Source: Rhodothermaceae bacterium Tc-Br11_B2g6_7 (GTDB taxonomy: Bacteria > Bacteroidota > Rhodothermia > Rhodothermales > Salinibacteraceae). From it: a stretch of DNA of 45,794 nucleotides. The stretch covers positions 1-45,794 of the forward strand of contig LKNB01000022.1 of NCBI GenBank assembly GCA_001564055.1. The letters are read 5' to 3'. Shown piece after piece: positions 17,413 to 25,381 of the stretch. Both the position numbers and the translations under genes were made by a program. The notes beneath the pieces are model-generated. The model made no database searches and was not told the origin of the DNA. It worked only from the letters and a program-made list of their open reading frames with translations. Numbering within the stretch: the first letter of the stretch is position 1; every line of letters begins with the position of its first letter.

Positions 17413-19281
17413 TTAGCGCATGGATACCGCGAGGTCGCCCACGGCTTCAGCAAGCAGGGTGACGCGGTCGGTGTCGGCAGCGCCGTTGGCGGCGTCGCGC
17501 TGCAGGGCTTCGGCCAGCGCGTTCAGGGCCTCCTGCTGTGCCGGACGGTCGCTCATCGCCTCAATAGCCTCCAGCGTATCGCGCACGTCACCTCGGCGCT
17601 CCGCTGCCAGCCCGTCGTTGCGGTCGAGCTGATCGAGCAGGGCGTGGGGCACCACGAAGCTGGCCGGCCACGTGTTGCGCGGCTGGTGCTGCGGGTTGAA
17701 CTCGTCGTAGGTGACGAGCTTGGCAGCCGCCAGTTCGTTTTCGCTCAGGTGCTCACTCGGCGTGAGCTCCAGGACGTCGAACCCGCGGGCGATCTCGGTG
17801 CCGTAGATGTAGCCGTTGTACCAGTAGGTGGACCAGTAGCCGGCCACCTGCAGCTCGTCGTCGCTCATCGGGCCGCGGTCGAAGAAGGCGATCTCGAAGG
17901 GGTCGTCGGGGTCGGTAAAGTCAAAGACCGACACCCCGCCCTGATACCAGGCCTGCGCTTTGATGTCGCGCCCCGGCACGGGGATGAGGGAGCCGTTGTG
18001 CGCCACGCAGTTCTCGGTGGATGTTTGCACCACCGGAATCTTGTAATAGCTCGCCTGGGTCATCACGCCGTCCTCCAGGGTGAAGATGGCATTGGCACCC
18101 CAGGTGACGGGGTCGTCGGCGCGGCAGCGCGGCGACGTCCCCCCGCCCCATTCGTCGGTGAAGAGCACCTTCGTGCCGTCATTGTTGAACGAGGCGGAGT
18201 GCCAGTAGGCAAAGTTCTCATCCGCCACGGCGTCGATGCGCACGGGGTTGACGGGGTCGGTGATGTCGAGCAGGATACCGTTCCCTGAGCACGCGCCCGC
18301 GGCCAGCCCGATCTCCGGGTACACCGTGATGTCGTGGCACTGGTTGGTCTGCCGCGAGCGCTGGGTCCCTTCGCCATGGTCGCCGCCCGGCCAGAGGCCA
18401 TCCACACGGCCGGTCTCCTCATCGGCGAAAACGCGCGGCTCGCTGACCACGCGGGCGTCTTGCGGGGCATCCAGTGGGACCTGAATCACTTCGATGCGAA
18501 AGAACGACGTATCGTCCGACTCGTCCGGGCCCAGCGGCACACAGCCTTCCAGCTCTTCCCCCGAGCGGACGAAGCTGGTGCCCGAGACGTACACGTACAG
18601 GTTCTCGTCGTCGTTGGGGTCATCCAGAATGGTGTGGGTGTGCGAGCCGCGGCACGTTTGGACGGCAGCGACCTGCTTCGGGGTGGTGAGGTCGCTGATG
18701 TCAAAGATACGCACCCCGCGGAAGCGCTCCTCATTCACCCGGCCTGGCGCGCCCATCACGCCACAATCGATACGGCCGCGCGTCTGCTCTACCGACATGA
18801 AGATGAGGTCGCCGTAGATGGATACATCGCCCTGCCCCCCGGGGCACACGACCGCCACCTCCAGCGTGGGCTGCTGCGGATTGGCGATGTCGTAGATCAT
18901 GAAGCCATAAAAGTTACCCACGATGGCGTAGTGGTCGCGGAACGCAATATCCGAGTTGGCAAAGTTGAGGTCCCCCGGATTATCGGCATCCACAAAGATA
19001 TCGGGCCGCGGCAAGGAGGCCAGCAGCTCCATGTGCTGTGCGGCCTCTTCGGCGTCGTACCAGCCCGCCGCCAGCCCGATGCGGGGGTCGTCCGGATCCC
19101 ACCAGACGTCTTCGTCATCGGCGGCCGCTTCTGTGGGTGCTTCCGTGGATGCTTCCGTGGGTGCATGCGGTGCGTGGTCCTGGGCAAGCGCGGGCCCCGC
19201 CGTCCAGGCACCAATGAGCAGAGCGAGCAGGCCCACCGTTAGGGTGCGGCCGACCGGTGTACAGCAAGAAAGAGAAAACAT
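17413..19281 (-). CDS. Secreted LVIVD-repeat beta-propeller protein
   Basis: Exported protein of about 622 residues. From the ATG at 19281 the signal peptide MFSLSCC...AGPALA ends near residue 33. An acidic linker with repeated PTEAS-type units follows. The rest consists of LVIVD-type propeller blades: YAIVGNFYGFMIYDIANPQQPTL, GVRIFDISDLTTPKQVA, GNGILLDITDPVNPVRI and GGVSVFDFTDPDDPFEI, each a strand then D-I/F-x-D/N-P-x-x-P. Several His/Cys-containing stretches (RGSHTHTILDD, QCHDITVYP, YWHSASFNNDG) could bind metal. No enzymatic motif is known for this family. It lies 122 nt downstream of the DUF305 gene, and the pair probably forms a transcription unit. An upstream in-frame extension to 19374 is not supported. 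Confidence 0.88.
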   Translation of the reverse strand: MFSLSCCTPVGRTLTVGLLALLIGAWTAGPALAQDHAPHAPTEASTEAPTEAAADDEDVWWDPDDPRIGLAAGWYDAEEAAQHMELLASLPRPDIFVDADNPGDLNFANSDIAFRDHYAIVGNFYGFMIYDIANPQQPTLEVAVVCPGGQGDVSIYGDLIFMSVEQTRGRIDCGVMGAPGRVNEERFRGVRIFDISDLTTPKQVAAVQTCRGSHTHTILDDPNDDENLYVYVSGTSFVRSGEELEGCVPLGPDESDDTSFFRIEVIQVPLDAPQDARVVSEPRVFADEETGRVDGLWPGGDHGEGTQRSRQTNQCHDITVYPEIGLAAGACSGNGILLDITDPVNPVRIDAVADENFAYWHSASFNNDGTKVLFTDEWGGGTSPRCRADDPVTWGANAIFTLEDGVMTQASYYKIPVVQTSTENCVAHNGSLIPVPGRDIKAQAWYQGGVSVFDFTDPDDPFEIAFFDRGPMSDDELQVAGYWSTYWYNGYIYGTEIARGFDVLELTPSEHLSENELAAAKLVTYDEFNPQHQPRNTWPASFVVPHALLDQLDRNDGLAAERRGDVRDTLEAIEAMSDRPAQQEALNALAEALQRDAANGAADTDRVTLLAEAVGDLAVSMR

Positions 19282-19403
19282 GCGCGTCGTGTAATCAGAT
19301 GATGGGAGGTGAAACGACCCCGTGGCCGGCGAGGGCAAGAGCAGAGGTTGCTGCAGGGGCTGGCTATAGAGCACAGGGGTTGGAGGTTACGTATGAAAGC
19401 TGC

Positions 19404-20435
19404 TTATGGAAGCTGCGTGAGGAGGCGTTCCATCCGTTCGATCTCGATGGCCTGATCGGACTCGACGTGGGAGGCAAAATCAAACATTTCGGCTTCCTGC
19501 CCGGCGTTGGGGGCGGCGAAGAGTTCGTCGACCATGGTGATCGCGCCCTCGTGGTGGAAGATCATAAACTCCAGAAAGAGCCGGTCAAAGGCCTCCCCCG
19601 AAGCTGCGGCCAGCTCGTCCAGTTGGTCGGGCGAGAGCATCCCCGCCATGTCGCTGTGGTCGTGCATGGCGTGGTGGCCGTCGTGGTCGTGGCCGTCGTG
19701 CGCGTGGCCGTCGTGGTCGTGGCCGTCGTGCGCGTGCGTTTCATGGTCATGCGCGGTGTGGTCGCCATGGTCCTCCGCGTCGTCCATCCCCAAGAGGGCC
19801 CGCTCCTGCGGCGAAAGCATGGGGGGCTCTTCCCCGCGGCGCGCCAACCACGACAGCATGTAGGCGATCTCGTCTTCCTGTGACCGTTCGATGCGCTCGG
19901 CGAGCTGGCGCACGTCCGCGCTGGCTGCGCGATCCGCCACCATCGCCGTCATTTGCACCGCTTGCGCATGGTGCAGGATCATGTCTTGCATAAAGGCCAC
20001 GTCAGCCTCGGTGTGCTGCGGGCCTTGGGCACGCTGCAACGTAGCGGCCGGGCGCTGCACCCGGCTGGGCTCACCCGGAGCGCCAGGGTACACGATGCGG
20101 GCCGGAGCGGCTGCCGGACGTGCGCCGCGGGAGAGCACCTGCGTGGGCTCGCCGGGAGCGCCGGGCTGCACAATGCGGATGGGCGGCGGCTGGCGTTCCT
20201 GCAGCACCTGCGTAGGCTCGCCCGGTGCACCGGGCTGGACGATCCGCACCGCGGCGGTGTCGGTGGCCGCGGTTATAACTGTTGCAGAAGCGGCCAGTGC
20301 GGGAGACGTGGTCGCGGAAACGGGTGCGCCAACGCAGGCGATGACAGCTGCAAGAAGGAGCACTATCGGAAGCACGGCAAGGCGCTTTCCGGCAGGCGAC
20401 AGGCCCCAGCCTGCCGAACAAACGTCGTGGGACAT
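19404..20435 (-). CDS. DUF305 protein with His-rich insertion and PGAPGEP repeats
   Basis: Exported protein of 343 residues; the hydrophobic segment at 19-40 is a signal peptide or, with Cys34, a possible lipoprotein signal. Residues 62-127 contain three near-copies of RIVQPGAPGEPTQVL. The DUF305 (ferritin-like helical bundle) domain spans 141-343, with FMQDMILHHAQAV and EFMIFHHEGAI as its two His-His helices. Between the halves, residues about 221-262 are an insertion of HDGHDHDGHA-type repeats, very rich in His and Asp. DUF305 proteins are often linked to copper or other metal resistance; with this insertion metal binding is likely, though the metal is inferred. The following gene encodes the LVIVD propeller. 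Confidence 0.87.
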   Translation of the reverse strand: MSHDVCSAGWGLSPAGKRLAVLPIVLLLAAVIACVGAPVSATTSPALAASATVITAATDTAAVRIVQPGAPGEPTQVLQERQPPPIRIVQPGAPGEPTQVLSRGARPAAAPARIVYPGAPGEPSRVQRPAATLQRAQGPQHTEADVAFMQDMILHHAQAVQMTAMVADRAASADVRQLAERIERSQEDEIAYMLSWLARRGEEPPMLSPQERALLGMDDAEDHGDHTAHDHETHAHDGHDHDGHAHDGHDHDGHHAMHDHSDMAGMLSPDQLDELAAASGEAFDRLFLEFMIFHHEGAITMVDELFAAPNAGQEAEMFDFASHVESDQAIEIERMERLLTQLP

Positions 20436-20547
20436 GAGGAAATGTGTAAAGGGGCGGAGTAGGAGCGACCCGTATGATAGGCAATTCAGCCGCCCTTCAC
20501 AAGATCCCGACGCCGCCCTATCGTACGCTTCAAAAAGAGCACGCTAC

Positions 20548-21747
20548 TCATCCGACATCCCGACCGGCAGGACGGCACAGCGTACCCAGCACCGCGCGGC
20601 CCGTGGCCCCGGTGGCTGACGGCACGTTGGTCGGCACCCCGTTGGCCGTCTCGTGGGCCAGCACCGCAAAGGCAAGCGCCTCCTTCGCATCCGGGTCGAT
20701 GCCCAGCACCGCCACGGACCGCACCGGGACCGGCGCGAACGCGTCGGCCAGTTTCTGGAGCAGGAACGTGTTGTGCACCCCACCCCCCGACACCCACAAC
20801 GCTGCGATGGGCTGGGTAGGCCGCACAAAGCGGACGTATGCCTGATACACGGAGGCCGCCGTGAGGGCCGTGCCGGTGGCGAGCAGGTCGGCCGGTTCTG
20901 TGACGCCTGCGGCCGTGGCCTGCTGCAGGAGATCTTCCAGAAAAGCCGCACCAAAGGCTTCGCGCCCCGTGGAGCGCGGGGGCGCCTGCGCAAAAAAGGG
21001 GATGTTCAGCAGATCAGCCAGCAGCCCGTTGGCGATGGTGCCGGACGCAGCAGCGGTGCCGCCCGCATCAAATGGCTGCCCCAGCAGGCGCTCGGCCAGC
21101 CCATCAATGACCATGTTGCCCGGCCCGGTGTCGAACGCCTGCACGTCGGTCAGGGCGGCGCCCGCGGGTAGCACCGTGAGGTTAGCGATGCCGCCCAGGT
21201 TAAGGAGACCGCGCGCCTCCTCGGCGGACGTGCAGAGTGCCCAGTCGACGTACGGCACAAGCGGAGCGCCCTGCCCGCCCAGCGCCATGTCGGCCTGGCG
21301 AAAATGGCCCACCACGGGCACCTGCAGCAGGGTAGCCAGCGTCGACGGGTCGCCCAGCTGCAGGGTAGACGCCACGGCCTGCCCCGCGCAGTCGGCCGGG
21401 GTGGGGTGATGGTAGACGGTCTGCCCGTGGAGGCCGATCAGGTCCAGCGCCTCCACCGGCTGGCCGGCGGTGTCCATCAGCGACCGCACGGCCGCGCCGT
21501 AGACGTGGGCCAGGCGGACGTTGAGCTGGGAGACGGCGCCCACCGACGAGCGCTCTGGCGTCGACTGCGCCGCGATGAGGCTGCGCAGGGCGGCAGGATA
21601 CGGCTGGTGCACAAACCCCAGAGACGTCACCGAAAGCCGGCGCCCGGTGCCCTCCACGTGGGCCAGCACGGCATCCACGCCATCCAGCGAGGTGCCGCTC
21701 ATGAGTCCGGCAACAAGGCGAGGCGACGCAGCGGGCGGTGCGGGCAT
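20548..21747 (-). CDS. anmK: Anhydro-N-acetylmuramic acid kinase
   Basis: Phosphorylates and opens 1,6-anhydro-MurNAc to MurNAc-6-phosphate in cell-wall recycling. The 399-residue protein starts MPAPPAASPRLVAGLMSGTSLDGVD; the GLMSGTSLDGVDA loop is the ATP-binding signature of the family, and DTGPGNMVIDGL plus WVSGGGVHNTFLL are the later conserved blocks. Length is normal for AnmK (about 370-400). The ATG at 21745-21747 was chosen over an in-frame start at 21807. The first ~45 codons and the upstream DNA are duplicated at 24.2-24.5 kb, where the copy is truncated. No MurQ is present in the window. Confidence 0.93.
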   Translation of the reverse strand: MPAPPAASPRLVAGLMSGTSLDGVDAVLAHVEGTGRRLSVTSLGFVHQPYPAALRSLIAAQSTPERSSVGAVSQLNVRLAHVYGAAVRSLMDTAGQPVEALDLIGLHGQTVYHHPTPADCAGQAVASTLQLGDPSTLATLLQVPVVGHFRQADMALGGQGAPLVPYVDWALCTSAEEARGLLNLGGIANLTVLPAGAALTDVQAFDTGPGNMVIDGLAERLLGQPFDAGGTAAASGTIANGLLADLLNIPFFAQAPPRSTGREAFGAAFLEDLLQQATAAGVTEPADLLATGTALTAASVYQAYVRFVRPTQPIAALWVSGGGVHNTFLLQKLADAFAPVPVRSVAVLGIDPDAKEALAFAVLAHETANGVPTNVPSATGATGRAVLGTLCRPAGRDVG

Positions 21748-22030
21748 AACGGGACGGGAGGAAGGCGGGCGTGAGGTAAAAAACGGAGTCGGCCGTTCTA
21801 TGCGCATCGGTCGCCGACGTTTGGTTACGTCGGGAGGATCTCATCGCCTCGCCGGTCACCTGAGCGCCGCGTCAGGCCCGTCGACCAGCCGGTCGACGCT
21901 ACCTCACAGCCGCCATTCCTCGTTTCTTCGATTCCGTAACTTGGAGATTCCTCGCCTCCCGCCCCCTCATCTTAACCAAAGAACCACTCCCACACGCCCA
22001 AACCCTCAAACACCCACACGCACCACCGCT
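21582..22030 (+). repeat. Direct repeat A flanking cassette 2 (anmK 5' end plus upstream DNA)
   Basis: Aligns with 24204-24552. It covers the first ~45 codons of anmK, the start region and upstream noncoding DNA including the CGTCGACC-AGCC-GGTCGACG hairpin (21879-21898). Relative to copy B it has about 76 extra nt around 21747-21830. The coding part is roughly 90% identical; the hairpin-containing part is nearly identical (two visible differences in about 77 nt). Confidence 0.88.
21909..22022 (+). repeat. Interspersed intergenic element, copy at 21.9 kb
   Basis: Pyrimidine-rich element with CTCGTTTC, TTCGATTCC and CCCACACGCCCAAACCCTC tracts, shared with 24451-24545 as part of the direct repeat and, more weakly, with 14513-14602. 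Confidence 0.55.
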
Positions 22031-22064
22031 TTCCTGCAGCTGCGTCGTTAGTTTGCCACAAGGA

Positions 22065-22087
22065 GATCCTTCACTTCGTTTAGGATC
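22065..22087. repeat. REP-like hairpin GATCCT/AGGATC
   Basis: Perfect 6-bp arms GATCCT (22065-22070) and AGGATC (22082-22087) around TCACTTCGTTT. It lies 57 nt downstream of the cassette 2 thioredoxin-like gene. It could end cassette 2 transcription, but no T-tract is present. Similar GATCC-TTC-CTTCG palindromes are common intergenic repeats in bacteria. Confidence 0.45.
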
Positions 22088-22143
22088 ACGAGCGCAAAAC
22101 TCGCTGCCAACCTTAGTGGACGTACGCACGGCTAAGAAGCGAA

Positions 22144-22686
22144 CTAAAGACTCTGTAGAGCTTCCCGGATCGCCTCCTGACCTCGTTCTCTCTGGTAACC
22201 AACCCACGCGGCTGCGACGTCGTCATTCCTCTGGGATACAACGATCGCTGGGGTTCCTGGGATGTCCAGCGATGAAAAGGGCAGCGTCACGAGGGAATCA
22301 ACGCCAATACCAGAGGAGCGGAAAATATCTAATTGCAATCTCTTCTCGCGATGTGACATGGTCGACTCGCTGTTGAGGACCAACAGAAAAGCTACATCTA
22401 CAACCGCATGTCGTACGCTATCGATCTCATGACGCAGATCAGCATAAAAATCAAGGCTTTTCGCGGTATAAGGACAGTTTAATGACGTCAGTATATAGAC
22501 AAAAGAATCGGCACCCTTTACGCCAAGCGCGCGCTCCGGAATATCTATGCTCTCCCATGGGGGACGTTGATCTGCGTTTTCGCTCGTGTTTGTTGGCGGC
22601 CAAAATAGCCACACGGCCATTATGCCGGTAAGCACCACGAGTACGTGAAGAACGACCTCTGAACGGATGTCCAATTCTAATCGCAT
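22144..22686 (-). CDS. Membrane-anchored thioredoxin-like protein with a single Cys (cassette 2)
   Basis: A 180-residue protein with one membrane helix (residues 10-29) followed by an extracytoplasmic domain with a thioredoxin-like layout. The first strand-loop is SFVYILTSLNCPYTAKS with Cys71 in C-P-Y-T: the Cys-Pro of thioredoxins is there but the second Cys is Thr. GTPAIVV near the end corresponds to the cis-proline strand. Cys71 is the only cysteine in the protein, as in the cassette 1 counterpart. The ATG at 22686 lies 2 nt after the propeller stop, giving the same TGA-nn-ATG junction as in cassette 1; a GTG at 22692 overlapping that stop is the alternative. Overall identity with the cassette 1 protein is low by eye, so homology is inferred from topology, motif position and gene order. 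Confidence 0.72.
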   Translation of the reverse strand: MRLELDIRSEVVLHVLVVLTGIMAVWLFWPPTNTSENADQRPPWESIDIPERALGVKGADSFVYILTSLNCPYTAKSLDFYADLRHEIDSVRHAVVDVAFLLVLNSESTMSHREKRLQLDIFRSSGIGVDSLVTLPFSSLDIPGTPAIVVSQRNDDVAAAWVGYQRERGQEAIREALQSL

Positions 22687-22688
22687 CT

Positions 22689-23714
22689 TCACTCGTTCGT
22701 TAGGCGGTACAGATCCACGGTCGTATCCTGCGGGGCTACGAGCAGCCGGGACTCTGGTGCGTACATCGCCCGTCGCCCTGGGACGGCAAAACGGGCTGAA
22801 TACTGATGCGATACGTCGGTGGCGTCATAGACATCGAAAAACAGCGAGTCGGGCATCGGACCTGAAGGCACCGAACCTTCCCCATCCCACAGCTGAGTTG
22901 TGAGGACATCGCCGTCCACCTGCGCCCAGATGTGATACGTCCCTTCTCCCGTAGCAACGGGTCTGCCGACAAAAGGCCCACCGAAATCCGGTGTAGGGTG
23001 AGCCGTGCCCACCGTGTCATCAGCGGAATAAGCAAGGATGACGGGCGCGTACGTAGACGCGTAGAGCGCCCGATCATTGTGGATATTCAGCCAGCCACCG
23101 AACCAGGCCCCGGTATCTGGGGGATCTTCCGAGAATCGGGGCACCTGTCGCACTCCATCCGGGGTATGCATCTCCAGCAATGGCCTTTCAGGAACAGGGG
23201 GAGGCCGCACGAAGCACGTGCCGTCGGCCCCCCGTCCATACTGTGTCACGCCTTCCGGGTAGGCCTCTACGTCGATGAACTGCCCTTCCTGATCGAAAAG
23301 ATTCACCTGGCGCTGCATGCCATCGACCAGGTACACGAGCGAGTCTTGCCAGACGCCACCATCTCTCAGTTGCAAGACCTCCCCTGGCCCCATGCCCTGC
23401 CCTTGGCCGTAGCTCCGCAGGTACGTACCATCGGACGCAAACGCCTTCAGCTGATGTTCGCCAAAGTCATATACAAGCACCGACCCCTCCGGCCCAAGCG
23501 TGGCACCCTCTGGTGTGTACAGCACGTATTCGTCCGACTGGCTAAGCGTGGCCACCTTTTCAATGGCGGGCTCCAGCCACGTACGTTCGGATGGCGGTTC
23601 CCCTACCAATGACGGACGTAAGGCGTAGGGGTCATCTGGTAGAACCGATAGGGTGGGTGCACAGATTACAAGAACCAGTGCTACCGCGAAAGCCACGAAA
23701 GATCCCTTTAACAT
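22689..23714 (-). CDS. Secreted six-bladed beta-propeller protein (cassette 2)
   Basis: Exported propeller of 341 residues starting MLKGSFVAFAVALVLVICAP, a signal peptide of about 22 residues; Cys17 could make it a lipoprotein but the lipobox is weak. The family hallmark appears as YLRSYGQGQGMGPGEV (around 104-119), and the blades show the expected alternation (SLVYLVDGMQRQVNLFDQEG, YAPVILAYSADD). The YxPxILAYS segment matches the cassette 1 propeller, but overall divergence is high. I start at the ATG at 23712-23714; a TTG at 23726 is in frame. The peptide gene ends 41 nt upstream. No catalytic motif is visible; a binding role is inferred. Confidence 0.84.
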   Translation of the reverse strand: MLKGSFVAFAVALVLVICAPTLSVLPDDPYALRPSLVGEPPSERTWLEPAIEKVATLSQSDEYVLYTPEGATLGPEGSVLVYDFGEHQLKAFASDGTYLRSYGQGQGMGPGEVLQLRDGGVWQDSLVYLVDGMQRQVNLFDQEGQFIDVEAYPEGVTQYGRGADGTCFVRPPPVPERPLLEMHTPDGVRQVPRFSEDPPDTGAWFGGWLNIHNDRALYASTYAPVILAYSADDTVGTAHPTPDFGGPFVGRPVATGEGTYHIWAQVDGDVLTTQLWDGEGSVPSGPMPDSLFFDVYDATDVSHQYSARFAVPGRRAMYAPESRLLVAPQDTTVDLYRLTNE

Positions 23715-23755
23715 GGTCAGTGCCAAGATCAGTATTCAGGTCTCGCGTTTCAAAC

Positions 23756-24052
23756 CTAATGAACAATCGGAGTACCAGCACACCCAGTGTCGTATGCCGT
23801 CCCCTCGTCACACGTTTGCGTATCAAAGTCGAAGTCTGACCATACACAGCATTGCACGGAGGTTCCGTCGCAGTCATCGAAGTGGCCGTCACACGACTGA
23901 TCACTACAATATTCTTCACACCTTATGAAGCCTGAGATGGGTTCCAGCTCTTGGTCAGCCTGCGCATTCGCATAGATCACGGAGCCCAAGGCAAAGAGGA
24001 ATGATATAAAAAACGTGAGGAACAGACGATACGGAGCAGATGATAACTTCAT
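23756..24052 (-). CDS. Small secreted Cys-rich acidic peptide (cassette 2)
   Basis: A 98-residue protein with a Sec signal peptide (basic start MKLSSAPYR, hydrophobic 9-24, likely cleavage after ANA at 30). The mature ~68 residues are acidic and hold eight cysteines (45, 49, 54, 61, 68, 69, 81, 91), suited to four disulfides. The spacing CEEYC, CDGHFDDC and a CC pair resembles many disulfide-knotted secreted peptides, but I cannot assign a family. It has no clear sequence similarity to the cassette 1 peptide (six Cys), only the same size class, export signal, acidity and position as first gene before a propeller. Such divergence with conserved context would fit a fast-evolving effector or signal. 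Confidence 0.72.
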   Translation of the reverse strand: MKLSSAPYRLFLTFFISFLFALGSVIYANAQADQELEPISGFIRCEEYCSDQSCDGHFDDCDGTSVQCCVWSDFDFDTQTCDEGTAYDTGCAGTPIVH

Positions 24053-24087
24053 GACGTGACAAGGCCTGATGGCGGTTGAACGGTGGT

Positions 24088-24160
24088 TTAATATACCCCC
24101 CCCAGCTCACATGCAACAAATTCATATGAATATGTTATTAACTATAACTTGTTTAAACAG
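24088..24160 (-). promoter_or_regulatory. Putative promoter of cassette 2 with G8 tract
   Basis: Read on the minus strand this AT-rich stretch has GTTAATAACATATTCAT, then TTG, 18 nt ending in a G8 run, and TATATT (24095-24090). TATATT ends 37 nt before the peptide ATG, exactly as TATATATT does in cassette 1. The G8 run sits directly against the TATATT box, so its length would alter promoter spacing. Assignment rests on the two-cassette comparison only. Confidence 0.4.
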
Positions 24161-24203
24161 GTTTTGCACTGCGTACATTGAGACTCTATCAAGGCACTTC
24201 CCA

Positions 24204-24552
24204 TGGCGCAGCGGGGGTACGGCTGATGCACAAACGCGTGGGACGTCACCGAAAGCCGGCGCCCGGTGCCCTCCACCTGGGCCAGCACCGCGTCCACGCC
24301 ATCCAGCGACGTGCCGCTCATGAGTCCAGCAACAAGGCGGGGCGACACACCTGACGATGTGGGATAATGTATCGGGAAGATCTTATCGTCTCGCCAGTCA
24401 CCTGAGCGCCGCGTCAGGCCCGTCGACCAGCCGGTCGACGCTACCTCACAGCCGCCATTCCTCGTTTCATCGACTCCCCCGTCATCTCAACGAAAGAGCC
24501 ACCCCCACACCCCCATACGCCCAAACCCTCAAACACCCACGCGTACCACCGT
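24204..24552 (+). repeat. Direct repeat B flanking cassette 2
   Basis: Second copy of 21582-22030. It includes a truncated anmK 5' end and the CGTCGACC-AGCC-GGTCGACG hairpin at 24421-24440, and continues to ACCACCGTT near 24551, beyond which the copies diverge. About 2.17 kb, the whole of cassette 2, lies between the two copies. The surrounding gap 24053-24622 otherwise holds only the putative cassette 2 promoter. Confidence 0.88.
24210..24348 (-). pseudogene. Truncated 5' fragment of anmK
   Basis: In the minus frame this gives SPRLVAGLMSGTSLDGVD and then LAQVEGTGRRLSVTS...FVHQPYP, clearly the N-terminus of the intact anmK at 20548-21747. Similarity stops after about 45 codons and the frame then runs into unrelated cassette DNA. 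It lacks nearly the whole kinase, so it is a duplication remnant, not a gene. Confidence 0.88.
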
Positions 24553-24622
24553 TCAGGATAACGCTGGAGGGAAGGTATGGCGTTGCGTGCATCGATTCCT
24601 CCTTTCCTCGATCCCTAAACCT

Positions 24623-25315
24623 CTACCCTTCTTGCTCGGCTTCTTTGGCGCGCATGTCAGCGGCCTTCGCCTCCATCTCGTCTGCGCGGTCAGGGTCTAT
24701 CACCGCCAGCTTCTCATAAATTCGTGCCGCCTCTCCGAATTGCTCCTGCGAGCTGTAGATGCGCGCCAGCGTTTCCGACACCATGTCGTCGATGTCGTCT
24801 TCGAGGTCCGGCTCGGGGATGTCGTCGAGGTCGGGCCGCGGGACGATACGGGCGGTCTCGAGGTCTTCGATGAGGCGGTCCAGGTCTTCGCCTTCGGCTT
24901 CCAGCGCCTCGGCGGCAGCCGCAGAGGCCGGGGCTTCTGCGCGCGGGACCTCAGCAGGGGCGCCTGTCGTCGCCGTACCAGCAGATGGCGCCTCTGCCGA
25001 TGGCGACGCCTCGTCCGTGCGGTCTTCCGTGGGGGGCTTGGAAGGCGCGGGGGCAGGAATGGACGGCTGACGCCGCAGCACCCGGCGCACGCCGGCGCGG
25101 ATCGTGGGGCTGCCAGGCAGCAGAAACGCCGCGTGCTCCCACGTGCGCAGGGCGTCTTCGCCACGGCCGGCGGCCTCGTACATGCGCGCCAGCAGCACGT
25201 GGGCCGTCACGTACTGCGGCATCTGGGTAGTGACGCGCTCCAGGAGCGGCACCGCTTCGGTGGTATCGCCCGCCCGCATGTATTGGACGGCCTGTTTGAT
25301 TTCAGAAATCGCCAT
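24623..25315 (-). CDS. Tetratricopeptide-repeat protein with acidic low-complexity middle
   Basis: A 230-residue cytoplasmic protein without signal peptide. Residues 1-75 form two TPRs (AVQYMRAGDTTEAVPLLERV, AHVLLARMYEAAGRGEDALRTWEHA). A long Pro/Ala/Glu-rich linker (about 80-140) leads to a C-terminal helical part with a third TPR-like unit (SQEQFGEAARIYEKLAVID). It probably mediates protein-protein contact. It lies downstream of GT2, LptE and the sigma-54 activator on the same strand with gaps of 50-80 nt; a TPR gene after LptE is a recurring arrangement in Bacteroidota-type genomes, so envelope biogenesis is the likely context. Confidence 0.8.
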   Translation of the reverse strand: MAISEIKQAVQYMRAGDTTEAVPLLERVTTQMPQYVTAHVLLARMYEAAGRGEDALRTWEHAAFLLPGSPTIRAGVRRVLRRQPSIPAPAPSKPPTEDRTDEASPSAEAPSAGTATTGAPAEVPRAEAPASAAAAEALEAEGEDLDRLIEDLETARIVPRPDLDDIPEPDLEDDIDDMVSETLARIYSSQEQFGEAARIYEKLAVIDPDRADEMEAKAADMRAKEAEQEG

Positions 25316-25381
25316 GACGCGAGGCGGATCGACGGGTTAGTGGCGTGGGAAAGGGTAACATAGGCACGGCGGGGACTTCCG

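Noticed and set aside
24142..24348. A 68-codon frame starting with an AnmK-like N-terminus
   Set aside because: It is only the duplicated 5' end of anmK fused to unrelated sequence; reported as a pseudogene fragment.
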